Below the pieces are notes generated by a model. The model ran no database searches and was not told the origin of the DNA. It saw only the letters and a list, made by a program, of their open reading frames with translations. Source: Mesorhizobium sp. ES1-1 (GTDB lineage Bacteria > Pseudomonadota > Alphaproteobacteria > Rhizobiales > Rhizobiaceae). Taken from it: a DNA stretch of 64,000 nt. The DNA lies in contig NZ_JAIUGX010000003.1 of assembly GCF_020164785.1 (NCBI RefSeq), forward strand, positions 248,001 to 312,000, read 5' to 3'. Position numbers and translations under genes: made by a program. Shown one piece after another: positions 45,039-53,870 of the stretch (positions are counted from its first letter, which is position 1; the number at the start of each line of letters is the position of its first letter).

Positions 45039-46145
45039 TCAGCTCGAAATGAAGTCCAGATATTTGTTCTGGAGCTCGGTCTCATGTTCGGCGTAGTAGG
45101 CCGGGTTGAGCATGATCTGCGAGGCCGCATTCTCCTTCGTCGTCGGGTTCACGGCGGCATCCTGCGGGCTCATCAGAGCCAGCGTCTTGGGATTGGACGG
45201 CCCGTTGCCCATCAGCTGCAGCAGCACGAGCTGGCCGGCCGGGTCGAGCGTCGAGTTGATGAACTCGAACACCTTCTTGCCGGCCGGATTACCCTTTGGA
45301 ACCGACCAGGCGCTGGCTGACAGGATGTTCTGCTCCCAAATCCACTTGAACTGGTCGGGCTTTTCCTTGTTGAGCAGGTTGGCGCGGGTGTGCCAGATGT
45401 TGCCCATCACCACTTCGCCTTCGCGGAACAATTGCTGCGTCTGCGCGCCGCCTTCCCAGAAGATGATGTCGCCCAGCATCGGCTTGAGCTTCTTGAACGC
45501 ACGGTCGACGTCAAGGGGATAGAGGTCGGCGGGCTTGACCCCATCGGCCATCAGGACGAATTCGAGCTGGCCCTGGATCCATTTGCACATGGTGCGCTTG
45601 CCTGGGAATTTGGCCGTATCGAAGAAGTCCGCCCAGCCCGTCGGGGCGACGCCCTTGGTCGCCTCGGCGTCATAGGCGAGCACGTTCGAGTAGACGTAAT
45701 TGGAAATGCCGTACTCGCCGGCGAAGGCCTCCGGCACCTGCGACTTGTCTACGATCGAATAGTCGATCTTCTCGACCAGGTTGCCTTTGCCGAGTGTCAG
45801 CGAGTCGATCATGCCGCCGTCGGTGGCGTCCCAGATCACCTTGCCGGACTCGACCATGGCGCGGATTGTGCCGACGGCCGGGCCCGCACCGTCGATCACC
45901 ACCTTCATGCCGCTCTTCTTGGTGAAGGGATCGCCATAGGCCTTGGCGAAGGCATCGGCCGCGGCGCCGCCCCAATTGCAGACGACGATTTCGGATGCGT
46001 CTGCCATGGCGACGCCGGGCTTGAAGGCGGCCACCAGTCCGAGACCGCCCAAGGCGGTCAGGAACGAGCGGCGATCGATCTCACCACGGTTTAGTTTGTC
46101 CAGCGCGATCTGAGCCGCGTCCTGTGCGAAATGCGAGATTGTCAT
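45039..46145 (-). CDS. ABC transporter substrate-binding protein (PotD-like), Tat-exported
   Basis: 368 residues. A twin-arginine signal is visible, DRRSFLTALGGLGLVAAF (about 24-41), with likely cleavage after AMA near residue 48. The mature part begins EIVVCNWGGAAADAF, the usual opening of spermidine/putrescine-type binding proteins (SBP_bac_8). First gene of the operon continuing with both permeases, the ADI-fold enzyme and the ATPase. The lacI gene ends 111 bases upstream on the same strand. Confidence 0.92.
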   Translation of the reverse strand: MTISHFAQDAAQIALDKLNRGEIDRRSFLTALGGLGLVAAFKPGVAMADASEIVVCNWGGAAADAFAKAYGDPFTKKSGMKVVIDGAGPAVGTIRAMVESGKVIWDATDGGMIDSLTLGKGNLVEKIDYSIVDKSQVPEAFAGEYGISNYVYSNVLAYDAEATKGVAPTGWADFFDTAKFPGKRTMCKWIQGQLEFVLMADGVKPADLYPLDVDRAFKKLKPMLGDIIFWEGGAQTQQLFREGEVVMGNIWHTRANLLNKEKPDQFKWIWEQNILSASAWSVPKGNPAGKKVFEFINSTLDPAGQLVLLQLMGNGPSNPKTLALMSPQDAAVNPTTKENAASQIMLNPAYYAEHETELQNKYLDFISS

Positions 46146-46256
46146 TGTTCATGCTCCCATTGTTGATGTTCGGTTTGCAGGCATGCGCGGAGTTGATCCG
46201 TCGCTGTTTCTTGTATGCCGTGATCTCTTCCGAGCGTTTTGCTTCGGAACCATGGC

Positions 46257-47336
46257 CTAAAGTCCCGCTCTTGACGGCGGTTGTTGAGTTCCCAAGGCGT
46301 TTCCTGCCGATTTCCAATGTGTCTTGCGTGGCGCGGACACGGACTGGCGTACCACAAGCTCGACCGCCACGCGTTCGATGTCCGGCATATCGGCGCCGTT
46401 GACATGATCGACCAGCAGGCCGACCGCCCGGCGCCCGAATTCCGCCGCCGACTGGTGGACTGTGGTCAAGGGCGGATCGAGGAGGTCGACATTGCGGATG
46501 TCGTCGAAGCTGACCAACGAGAGGTCCGCCGGCACCAGGATGCCCAACTTGCGGCACCCTTGCAGGATTCCCAGCGCCAGCATGTCGCCGGACGCGAAAA
46601 TCGCGGTTGGCGGATTGTCCAGCGTGGCGAAACGCTGCAGCGCGAGGAGCCCCGATTCTTCGTCGTATTCGCCGAAGAAGACAAAGTCGGGATTGACGTC
46701 CACCCCGGCATTGTTGAGGACTTCCTCGAAGGCGCCAAACCGCTCCTTGCTGCTGAGCAGCGCTTGCGGGCCGCCCACAAAAGCGATCGCGGTGTGCCCG
46801 TTCTCCACAAGATGGGCGGTAGCCAGGCCGGCGCCGCCGCGGTTGTCGGCAAAAAGACGCGGGGCGATGGCGCCCGGAACGTCCTCGTCGACCAGAACGA
46901 CATTGCTGCAGGCATTGATCTTTTCGACCAGCGCGCCGTCGTCGGGGTGGTTGGTCATCAACAGGATGCCGTCGACCTGCGCGTCATCGATGCGCGACAG
47001 GAACGCCAGCTCCTTGGCTGCCATGTTGCGGCTGTTGAACGTCACCAGGCTGTAGCCGAGCCGGCTTGCTTCTTCTTCCGCGGCGCTCGCGATGGCGGCG
47101 AACAGGGGGTAGGAGATATCCGAGACGATGAGGCCGATGGTCTCGCTGCGGCCCTTGCTGAGGCGTCGCGCGAGGGCGTTCGGGCGGTATTCCAGTTTGG
47201 CCACGGCGGAGCGGATGCGCTCGCTGGTTTCGGCGGGCAATTTGATGCGCCCGTTCAGATGACGCGACACCGTGGTGACCGACACGCCCGCCGCATGCGC
47301 AACGTTTCTGATCGTCGATGCCGTCGGCTTCTTCAT
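46257..47336 (-). CDS. LacI family transcriptional repressor
   Basis: 359 residues. The N-terminus is a LacI helix-turn-helix (STIRNVAHAAGVSVTTVSRHLNG) with hinge helix KLEYRPNALARRLSKG; the rest is a periplasmic-binding-like ligand domain (SDISYPLFAAIASAAEEEA, SFDDIRNVDLLDPPLTTV). It probably binds the operator-like sequences at 47396-47420 just upstream and controls itself, the following ABC operon and the divergent ThuA-like/TPP gene pair. The C-terminal 25 residues are polar and not family-like. The ligand is unknown. Confidence 0.93.
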   Translation of the reverse strand: MKKPTASTIRNVAHAAGVSVTTVSRHLNGRIKLPAETSERIRSAVAKLEYRPNALARRLSKGRSETIGLIVSDISYPLFAAIASAAEEEASRLGYSLVTFNSRNMAAKELAFLSRIDDAQVDGILLMTNHPDDGALVEKINACSNVVLVDEDVPGAIAPRLFADNRGGAGLATAHLVENGHTAIAFVGGPQALLSSKERFGAFEEVLNNAGVDVNPDFVFFGEYDEESGLLALQRFATLDNPPTAIFASGDMLALGILQGCRKLGILVPADLSLVSFDDIRNVDLLDPPLTTVHQSAAEFGRRAVGLLVDHVNGADMPDIERVAVELVVRQSVSAPRKTHWKSAGNALGTQQPPSRAGL

Positions 47337-47395
47337 GGAAGTTTGGCCAATCCCTTTTCCGTTTCGTCAGGATTTCAGCACAGCGAATTTCCTTT

Positions 47396-47420
47396 GTAAA
47401 CCGCTTTACTAAACCGGTTT
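47396..47420. promoter_or_regulatory. Candidate LacI-type operators
   Basis: GTAAACCGCTTTAC (47396-47409; 6 of 7 half-site positions match) and the perfect palindrome AAACCGGTTT (47411-47420) lie side by side in the divergent region, with the central CG typical of LacI-family sites. They are 60 bases from the lacI start and 76 from the ThuA-like start, suitable for repression both ways. Confidence 0.7.
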
Positions 47421-47495
47421 CATAAATTACGCTTTTGCCAGGGAACGAGGCGGCGCCGCAGCAGCGGCGCGACGCATGCAGGCACGGAGGACCAG

Positions 47496-48251
47496 ATGGC
47501 CGCGACACGGCGCGTTTTGATAGCCGGTGAATCCTGGACTGTTCACAGCACCCACCAGAAGGGCTTCGACAGCTTCTCGACGGTCGAATATGCCGAGGGG
47601 ATTCGCTGGCTGCGCGACGCCCTGGAAACCGGCGGTTGGCAGGTCGACTACCAGCCGGCTCATGTCGCCGCGCGCGATTTCCCCTTCGATGCCAAAGCGC
47701 TGTCGGACTATGATTGCGTGATGCTGAGCGACGTCGGCGCCAATACGCTGCTGCTCCACCCCGATACGTTTGTCCGCTCGGTCGCGTTGCCCAACAGGTT
47801 GCACGCAATCCGCGACTACGTCGCGGCCGGGGGCGGCTTCGTCATGGTCGGCGGCTATATGACGTTCCAGGGCATCGAAGCCAAGGGCCAGTATTCCGGC
47901 ACGGCGATCGAAGAGATCCTGCCGGTCAACATATCGAGGTTGGACGATCGGGTCGAATCCCCCCAGGGCGTCACGCCGGAGATCGTCGATGCATCACATC
48001 CTATCGTCTCTGGCCTCGGCCCCGCATGGCCGCATCTGCTGGGTTTCAACCGGGTCACGCCGAAGGGCGACGCCACGGTGATCGCGAAGGTAGGTGACGA
48101 CCCGCTGATCGTCGCCGGCCACTACGGCAAGGGGCGGAGCGTCGCCTTCACGTCGGACTGCGCGCCGCACTGGGCGCCAGCGGCGTTCGTCGAGTGGCAG
48201 GGCTACGCGCCGCTGTGGCGGCAATTGGCGGCATGGGTTTCGGGCAAGTGA
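47496..48251 (+). CDS. ThuA/GATase1-like domain protein
   Basis: 251 residues of a class I glutamine-amidotransferase-like fold (PF07090-like), opening RRVLIAGESWTVHSTHQKGFDSF and ending GHYGKGRSVAFTSDCAPHWAP. The position of the usual nucleophile Cys is filled by VGGYMTFQG, so it lacks an obvious GATase nucleophile and is probably not a glutamine hydrolase. Such proteins are found beside sugar or amine catabolic genes. It is first in a two-gene operon divergent from lacI. Confidence 0.82.
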   Translation: MAATRRVLIAGESWTVHSTHQKGFDSFSTVEYAEGIRWLRDALETGGWQVDYQPAHVAARDFPFDAKALSDYDCVMLSDVGANTLLLHPDTFVRSVALPNRLHAIRDYVAAGGGFVMVGGYMTFQGIEAKGQYSGTAIEEILPVNISRLDDRVESPQGVTPEIVDASHPIVSGLGPAWPHLLGFNRVTPKGDATVIAKVGDDPLIVAGHYGKGRSVAFTSDCAPHWAPAAFVEWQGYAPLWRQLAAWVSGK

Positions 48252-48276
48252 CGCTCAATCACGGAGCCGGCCGATT

Positions 48277-49887
48277 ATGAGACCATTCGGGGCCTATGTC
48301 GTCGAATGCCTTGCCGCGAACGGCGTCGACCATGTATTCGGTATTCCGGGCGTCCATACGGTCGAACTTTACCGGGCCTTGCCTGGAAGCCCGATCCGCC
48401 ACATTACGCCGCGCCATGAGCAGGGCGCGGGATTCATGGCCGAAGGCTATGCCCGTGTCACCGGAAAGCCGGGGGTCTGCTTCGTCATCACCGGCCCGGG
48501 CCTGACCAACATCGCCACCGCGATGGCGCAGGCCTATGGCGAGTCCTTGCCGATGCTGGTGATCTCGACCGTCAATCCGGTCGGCGCGATGGGATCGGGA
48601 GCCGGCCATTTGCACGAACTGCCCGACCAGCGTCAATTGATGCGGCAGTTCACCGCCTTCAGCCATACGATCCTGGACATTGCCGAATTCGACACGGTCC
48701 TTGCGCGCGCTTTTGCCGTGTTTTCCGCGTCCCGGCCACGGCCGGTGCATATAGAGATTCCGGTGGACCTGCTGGTTCGGGACAGTTCCGGTCTCGGCGC
48801 GGCTCGCGCCATTTCGCCGATCGCGCCGCCAGGGCCCAACGCGGCCGCCGTGAGCGAGGCGGTCGAGGCCTGCGCGCGTGCCTCCAGGCCACTGATTGTC
48901 GCGGGTGGAGGCAGCAAGGCGGCTGCGGGCGCGATCGCGCGCCTTGCCGGCCTGCTGGATGCTCCCGTGCTGATGACCACAAACGGGCGCGGTGTGCTCA
49001 GCGACGCCGATCCGTTGGCCGTGCCGCTCAATCCGGGCTACGACGCGGCCCACCGCCTTCTAGCGCATGCCGATCTCGTCATCGCGGTAGGAACGGAACT
49101 CGGACCGACCGATTTCGACGACACGTTGCCGGCGGTGAAGTCCATGCGCCCGAAAGTCATCCGCATCGACCTCGATCCGGAGCAGATCTGCCGGGGCCTT
49201 CCGGCGGACATCGGCATCATTTCGGACGCCAGGCTGGCCGTCGAGGCCTTGTGTGACGGCGCACGCCAAAGAGAGGCCGGGCAGGGGGCAGAAAGGGTCA
49301 GGGCGACGCTGGGTGATTTCGAGACCGGCCTGTCGGCGCGGACCAGAGCCGGGCTCCATTTGCTCAACACGCTGCGGGATACTTTGCCCGACGTCATCAT
49401 CGTCGGCGACTCGACGCAGCCTGTCTATAGCGGCTGCCTGGGGTTTGCCGCCTCCACGCCCTCGTCCTTCTTCTGCTCGGCGACCGGCTACGGCACGCTT
49501 GGATACGCGCTTCCGGCTGCGATCGGCGCCAAACTCGGCAATCCGTCACGGCCGGTGGTCTGCATCACCGGAGATGGCGGCATCCAGTTCACGCTTGCCG
49601 AGCTTGGCAGCGCCGTTGAGGCCGATGCCAGACTGATCGTCATCCTCTGGAACAACCAGGGGTATGGCGAGATAAAATCGTACATGCAGGGTCGCGATAT
49701 CGAGCCGCTCGGCGTGGATATATTCACGCCGGATTTCCGAAAGATCGCCGAGGCTTTCGGATGGCGCTGGGACAAGGCCGCACGGCCGGAGGTTCTTCGG
49801 CAGTGCCTGAGCATGGCGTGCGCGCATCAAGGCTCGACGGTCCTTGAAATCGATGAGGCGGCGTTCCTTGAGGCCTTTCCGGCATAG
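48277..49887 (+). CDS. Thiamine-diphosphate enzyme, 5-guanidino-2-oxopentanoate decarboxylase (AruI)-like
   Basis: 536 residues with the three domains of acetolactate-synthase-like enzymes. The cofactor-activating glutamate is E48 in TPRHEQGAGFMAEGYARV, GPG and NIATAMAQAYGES follow, and the TPP/metal motif starts at GDGGIQFTLAELGSAVEA and ends at NNQGYGE. The segment FGIPGVHTVELYRAL matches what I recall of 2-ketoarginine decarboxylase AruI and close relatives. Read with the ADI-fold gene in the same regulon, this supports guanidino-acid catabolism; acetolactate synthase-type chemistry is the alternative. Confidence 0.8.
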   Translation: MRPFGAYVVECLAANGVDHVFGIPGVHTVELYRALPGSPIRHITPRHEQGAGFMAEGYARVTGKPGVCFVITGPGLTNIATAMAQAYGESLPMLVISTVNPVGAMGSGAGHLHELPDQRQLMRQFTAFSHTILDIAEFDTVLARAFAVFSASRPRPVHIEIPVDLLVRDSSGLGAARAISPIAPPGPNAAAVSEAVEACARASRPLIVAGGGSKAAAGAIARLAGLLDAPVLMTTNGRGVLSDADPLAVPLNPGYDAAHRLLAHADLVIAVGTELGPTDFDDTLPAVKSMRPKVIRIDLDPEQICRGLPADIGIISDARLAVEALCDGARQREAGQGAERVRATLGDFETGLSARTRAGLHLLNTLRDTLPDVIIVGDSTQPVYSGCLGFAASTPSSFFCSATGYGTLGYALPAAIGAKLGNPSRPVVCITGDGGIQFTLAELGSAVEADARLIVILWNNQGYGEIKSYMQGRDIEPLGVDIFTPDFRKIAEAFGWRWDKAARPEVLRQCLSMACAHQGSTVLEIDEAAFLEAFPA

Positions 49888-49994
49888 CTCCCGGACGGCT
49901 TTAGCAGTGTCTTTCGAGACGTTACCTGCCGAAGGCACGCGCCATCATCTTCAGCACGATGAGACGCCTCGTGCATAGCCCCCATCTTCAATGT

Positions 49995-50009
49995 TGACTA
50001 GACCAGTCA
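49995..50009. promoter_or_regulatory. Candidate iron-responsive (RirA IRO-box-type) operator before exbB
   Basis: TGA-N9-TCA (49995-50009), which is the described IRO-box pattern of rhizobial RirA, here also an inverted repeat TGACT-N5-AGTCA. It overlaps a TTGACT -35-like hexamer (49994-49999), and TATAGT follows at 50015-50020 with a short 15-base spacing. Location 113 bases upstream of the exbB start fits iron repression of TonB energy genes. The match is short and could occur by chance. Confidence 0.55.
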
Positions 50010-50121
50010 TGTTTTATAGTCAGGGGTTCGGCGGCCGCGCCGCGCCTGATTGAAGACATGTCGCCATTCGCGCGATCGCGGATTGTCCCGTCAGAAGCGC
50101 GGCCGGTTGCTTTGGTTAAGG

Positions 50122-51063
50122 ATGAAGCCCTTGTCGAGAAATGGCCTCCTGGCGGCGCTTGCCGCATGCGTGATCCTGGCGGCCGGCACCGCCCTGGCCC
50201 AGCAGCCGCCGGCAAATGGCGCTGCGATCGAGGCGCCTGCGGCAACAGTGCCGGTGGTAAGGCCTCCGACGATTGCGGCGCCAGCCAACCTTGGGCCACA
50301 AGCACCGCAAGGCCAATCGGGCGTCGGCGCGTCCGCTGAAACCATGCCTTCGACCACATCGCTCGCCCTGCCGCATGATTTGTCGCCATGGCGCATGTTC
50401 ATGGCGGCCGATATCGTCGTGAAGGCGGTGATGATCGGACTGGCCTTCGCGTCCCTCGTCACCTGGACGATATGGCTGGCCAAATCCCTGGAAATTCTCG
50501 GCGGCAAGCTGCGCATCCGCCGCGCGGTGCGGGCGATCGGCGACGCAGGGACGCTGAAGCAGGCGAGCAGCGTGCTTGACCGAAGCAGCGGGCCCGGCGT
50601 GCTGTTGCTGCGCGCCGCGGAGGAGGAGACCGCGCTTTCAGCCGGCGCGCTCGACCATGTCTCCGGAGACGGGCTGAAGGAGCGGGTCACGTCACGCCTT
50701 TCGCGCATCGAGGCGGCGGCGGCGCGTCGCATGTCGCGCGGCACCGGGGTGCTGGCGACGATCGGCTCGACGGCGCCTTTCGTCGGCCTGTTCGGCACCG
50801 TCTGGGGCATCATGAACGCCTTCATCGGCATATCGCAGGCGCAGACCACGAACCTCGCCGTGGTCGCGCCGGGCATCGCCGAGGCGCTTCTCGCAACGGC
50901 GATGGGCCTTGTCGCGGCGATACCAGCCGTCGTCATCTACAATGTCTTTGCACGCTCGATAGCCGGCTATCGGCAAATCCTCGCCGATGCGTCGGCCGGT
51001 GTCGAACGGCTGGTCAGCCGGGACCTGGATTTCCGCCGCGTCATGCCGGCCACGACGGCGTAG
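50122..51063 (+). CDS. exbB: TonB-system proton channel subunit ExbB
   Basis: 313 residues. A cleavable signal (about 1-26, ending ALA-Q) and a Pro/Ala/Gln-rich periplasmic stretch precede three membrane helices (near 95-118, 205-230 and 255-280), the long-ExbB form of Rhizobiales. [28 protein letters not shown] is the MotA/TolQ/ExbB signature. It channels protons to energize TonB for uptake of iron complexes across the outer membrane. ATG at 50122 is used, with AAGG just ahead. Confidence 0.95.
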   Translation: MKPLSRNGLLAALAACVILAAGTALAQQPPANGAAIEAPAATVPVVRPPTIAAPANLGPQAPQGQSGVGASAETMPSTTSLALPHDLSPWRMFMAADIVVKAVMIGLAFASLVTWTIWLAKSLEILGGKLRIRRAVRAIGDAGTLKQASSVLDRSSGPGVLLLRAAEEETALSAGALDHVSGDGLKERVTSRLSRIEAAAARRMSRGTGVLATIGSTAPFVGLFGTVWGIMNAFIGISQAQTTNLAVVAPGIAEALLATAMGLVAAIPAVVIYNVFARSIAGYRQILADASAGVERLVSRDLDFRRVMPATTA

Positions 51064-51067
51064 ATCC

Positions 51068-51526
51068 ATGGCGGGCAGCATGCATAAGGCCATGGACAAC
51101 GATCTCGAGGAGAACCACGAGATCAACGTCACGCCGTTCATCGATGTCATCCTGGTGCTGCTGATCATCTTCATGGTCGCCGCGCCGTTGGCCACGGTGG
51201 ATGTCAATGTCGATCTGCCAGGGTCGACCGCAACTCCTGCACCCAGGCCCGAGACGCCGCTGTTCCTGACGCTCAAGGACGATTTGACCCTGGCGATCGG
51301 CAATGACAGCGTGCCGCGCGAGGGTTTCGCAGGCACTCTGGACGCAAGGACCAAGGGCGACAAGCAGGCTCGAATCTTCCTGCGCGCCGACAAGGCGGTC
51401 GGCTATGGCGACCTGATGGAGGTGATGAACCTGCTTCGCGGCGCCGGCTATCTCAAGATCGCGCTGGTCGGCCTGGAAGAAGCCGGTGCAGCGGCTCCGC
51501 CCGCAAATGGAGCAAGGGCGCCGTGA
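51068..51526 (+). CDS. exbD: TonB-system subunit ExbD
   Basis: 152 residues: a short cytoplasmic N-terminus, then the signature helix with the proton-binding Asp, NVTPFIDVILVLLIIFMVAAP, and a periplasmic domain ending in KIALVGLEEAG. It begins five bases after the exbB stop and its own stop overlaps the tonB GTG. Longer in-frame readings lie inside exbB. Confidence 0.96.
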   Translation: MAGSMHKAMDNDLEENHEINVTPFIDVILVLLIIFMVAAPLATVDVNVDLPGSTATPAPRPETPLFLTLKDDLTLAIGNDSVPREGFAGTLDARTKGDKQARIFLRADKAVGYGDLMEVMNLLRGAGYLKIALVGLEEAGAAAPPANGARAP

Positions 51527-52554
51527 CGCTGCCGGCCGCCTTACGCGGGGCAACGCCTTTTCGTTTCGGCTGGCGCGATCTCGGCCTGTGGAGCGGTGCG
51601 GCCGCGCTGGTGCTAGGGGTCCATGTCGCGGCCGCCTATGGCGTGCGCAATTTCAACATGACCAGCGAAGCCGATGGCGGCCCGCCGCCAGCCCAGACGA
51701 TCGACGTGATGCCGATGGTGGTCATGCCGGCCGTGGAGGAACAGGTCGCCACGCTGGACGTCCTGACGCCCGATCAGAGCGAACCGGCACCAGACACGGA
51801 GATAGCGCCGGAAGAGCCGGCGGACGAGACGGTACCGGTCGTCGATCGGCCGGACATGGTTCCGCCCGACGAAACAGACCCCACTCGAACCGAAGCGGCC
51901 GAACAGACAGCCGCACCGGATGCGATTGCGCCCGATGAGACCGATCCCGCTCAAACCGATGCCGTCCCCGAGGCCGACCAGCCACCGCTGGACGAGGTCG
52001 TGCCCGACATCGTCCAGGCGACCGCGCCCGAGGTTGTCATTCCGTTGCCACAGCCGAAGCCGGTGGAGATTGCAAAGGAGAAGAAAAGGCCAGCCCCCGA
52101 CAAGGCGCAAAAGCCTGTGGTGGAGAAGGTGAAAAAGCCTGTCGACAAGCCCAAGCCACGGCCGAGGAAGGATAAGGCTCCGCCATCCAGAACGGTCACC
52201 GTCGCCAGCGCCGATGCGCCGCCCGCCGCCAGGACGGCGGCGCCGACATCGGCGCAGTCGGCATCGAGCTCCGGCGGCGTCAGCAAGTGGAAATCGCGGC
52301 TGCGCTCGTGGATTAATCGGCACAAACGCTATCCGAGCGCCGCGAAAGCCCGCCGCTCGGAGGGAACTGTGACCGTCGCCTTCAATGTCGATCTCTCGGG
52401 CCGCGTCACCTCGGTGCGCATAATCGGGTCGTCCGGTGACGCGGATCTCGATCGCAGCGCGCTTGATATGCTGAGAGGCGCCACTGTCCCGGCACCTCCC
52501 GAAGGCGTCAACTCGCTTGTCAGACTGCCGCTGGGCTACACTCTGCGCGACTGA
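51523..52554 (+). CDS. tonB: TonB energy transducer
   Basis: 343 residues. One N-terminal membrane helix (about 20-40), a long periplasm-spanning linker rich in Pro, Glu and Asp and then Lys-Pro (about 55-235), and a C-terminal TonB domain (about 255-343) with WKSRLRSWINRHKRYPSAA, GTVTVAFNVDLSGRVTSVRI and the closing YTLRD. The start is GTG at 51523, overlapping the exbD stop as GTGA. Works with ExbB/ExbD to open TonB-dependent receptors; none is in the window. Confidence 0.95.
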   Translation: MTLPAALRGATPFRFGWRDLGLWSGAAALVLGVHVAAAYGVRNFNMTSEADGGPPPAQTIDVMPMVVMPAVEEQVATLDVLTPDQSEPAPDTEIAPEEPADETVPVVDRPDMVPPDETDPTRTEAAEQTAAPDAIAPDETDPAQTDAVPEADQPPLDEVVPDIVQATAPEVVIPLPQPKPVEIAKEKKRPAPDKAQKPVVEKVKKPVDKPKPRPRKDKAPPSRTVTVASADAPPAARTAAPTSAQSASSSGGVSKWKSRLRSWINRHKRYPSAAKARRSEGTVTVAFNVDLSGRVTSVRIIGSSGDADLDRSALDMLRGATVPAPPEGVNSLVRLPLGYTLRD

Positions 52555-52559
52555 TCGCG

Positions 52560-53276
52560 TCAGACCTGTGCCATGCCGCCATCGACCACCAGTTCCGCGC
52601 CTGTCGTGAAGCTGCTCTCGTCGCTGGCGAGGAACAGGACCGCGGCGGCCACTTCGTCGGGCCGGCCCATGCGCCCAAGGGGGATCATGGTGGCAAGGGC
52701 TTGGCGAATTTCATCCGACGCCCCCGCCATCATTGCCGTATCCGTGGGGCCGGGACTGACAACATTGACGCGGATGCCTTTGGCCGCGAGTTCATTGGCC
52801 CATGTGCGAGTGAACGCGCGGACCGCGGCCTTGGTGGCGCCGTAGACGCCATATCCCTTAGTGCCGATGTCGCCCGCGATGGAGCCGATCAGCACGATCG
52901 CGGCGCCGGGATGCATCAGATCGACGGCACTCTTCGCGGCGAAGACGAGAGAGCGGACGTTCAGCCCGAACGTCTTGTCGAAATGGTCCTCCGAAACGTC
53001 CTCGAGCCGGGCATGTTCGGCAAGGCCGGCATTGACGACGAGGATGTCGATGCGCCCCTGTTCAGCTCTGATCTGCTGGAGGACGCGGTCAAGGTCGGCA
53101 TTGTCGCTAGCGTCGGCCTGTATCCAACGGATGCTGCCGACGCCCGTCGCTTCGGCCGGTTTGCGGCTGGTGGCGTAGACCCTCGCACCCTCACTGGCGA
53201 ACCGCTGTGAAACGGCGCTACCTATGCCGCCTGCGCCGCCGACAACCAGGGCGATCTTGTTTTCCAATCTGCTCAT
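52560..53276 (-). CDS. Short-chain dehydrogenase/reductase
   Basis: 238 residues: GGAGGIGSA cofactor loop, VNAGLAEH, catalytic LIGSIAGD Ser, YGATKAA Tyr/Lys, and SPGPTDTAMM. Divergent from an HxlR regulator, the usual layout for an SDR under HxlR control. Its ribosome site GGAG lies in the 3' arm of a perfect hairpin (53284-53302), which may limit translation. Substrate unknown. Confidence 0.9.
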   Translation of the reverse strand: MSRLENKIALVVGGAGGIGSAVSQRFASEGARVYATSRKPAEATGVGSIRWIQADASDNADLDRVLQQIRAEQGRIDILVVNAGLAEHARLEDVSEDHFDKTFGLNVRSLVFAAKSAVDLMHPGAAIVLIGSIAGDIGTKGYGVYGATKAAVRAFTRTWANELAAKGIRVNVVSPGPTDTAMMAGASDEIRQALATMIPLGRMGRPDEVAAAVLFLASDESSFTTGAELVVDGGMAQV

Positions 53277-53283
53277 GTGACCA

Positions 53284-53302
53284 CTCCATCAAAATGATGG
53301 AG
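53284..53302. promoter_or_regulatory. Hairpin/operator covering the SDR ribosome site
   Basis: CTCCATCA-AAA-TGATGGAG: perfect eight-base arms with a three-base loop, starting eight bases upstream of the SDR start codon. On the SDR transcript the GGAG in the 3' arm would be paired. As DNA it could also serve as the HxlR binding site between the divergent genes. Confidence 0.6.
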
Positions 53303-53372
53303 CACAGATATATAACATATACCTACGGTCAATTACGCACTATATGTAAATCAGATATCGAGGAGTATATCT

Positions 53373-53795
53373 ATGTCAGCCTTGCTTGAAGACCGGTCCG
53401 CGTCCGTCAGTCCGCCCCGCCGTCCCAAGCCAGTATCACCGGAGGCGCTGATCGATGTTCAAAAGGTTCGGCCCGTGCTCGAGCAGATCGCCAACAAATG
53501 GTCGGTGCTGATCCTGACGGTGCTGTGCACCCGGCCTTCGCGGTTCAACGAGATCATGCGGCGCCTTGACGGCATCACGCACAAGGCACTGGCAGACGCG
53601 CTCAAGCGACTGGAACGTAATGGGCTCATTCGCCGCGAGGTGCTGGCAACCGCCACGCCGGTGGGGGTCGAATATACGATCACCCCGCTTGGCCATTCGC
53701 TACGGCAACCTTTCGAGGCTCTCTACGAATGGTCCATCACCTATGGACCTGAGCTGGAACGAGCGCAATACGACTATGACGGCGCCCGCAACTGA
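53373..53795 (+). CDS. HxlR family winged-helix regulator
   Basis: 140 residues with the HxlR pattern: VRPVLEQIANKWSVLILTVL, RFNEIMRRLDGITHKALADALKRLERNGLI, and VEYTITPLGHSL. The usual conserved Cys near the N-terminus is absent before the helix (VQKV instead), so thiol-based redox sensing of the HypR/YodB kind is unlikely. GAGGAG precedes the ATG. Likely controls the divergent SDR and itself. Confidence 0.92.
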   Translation: MSALLEDRSASVSPPRRPKPVSPEALIDVQKVRPVLEQIANKWSVLILTVLCTRPSRFNEIMRRLDGITHKALADALKRLERNGLIRREVLATATPVGVEYTITPLGHSLRQPFEALYEWSITYGPELERAQYDYDGARN

Positions 53796-53870
53796 GGGCG
53801 CTCGGATTGGCGGTATCACTGCCCTGTGTCGGCCGCGGAGGGCTAACGCCTCCACGGCCTACTTCATCCA

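Noticed and set aside
46228..46249. Hairpin TTCCGAGC/GCTTCGGAA between lacI and the PotD-like gene
   Set aside because: One arm needs a bulge and there is no T-run on the minus strand, so it does not make a convincing terminator; lacI may read through into the ABC operon.
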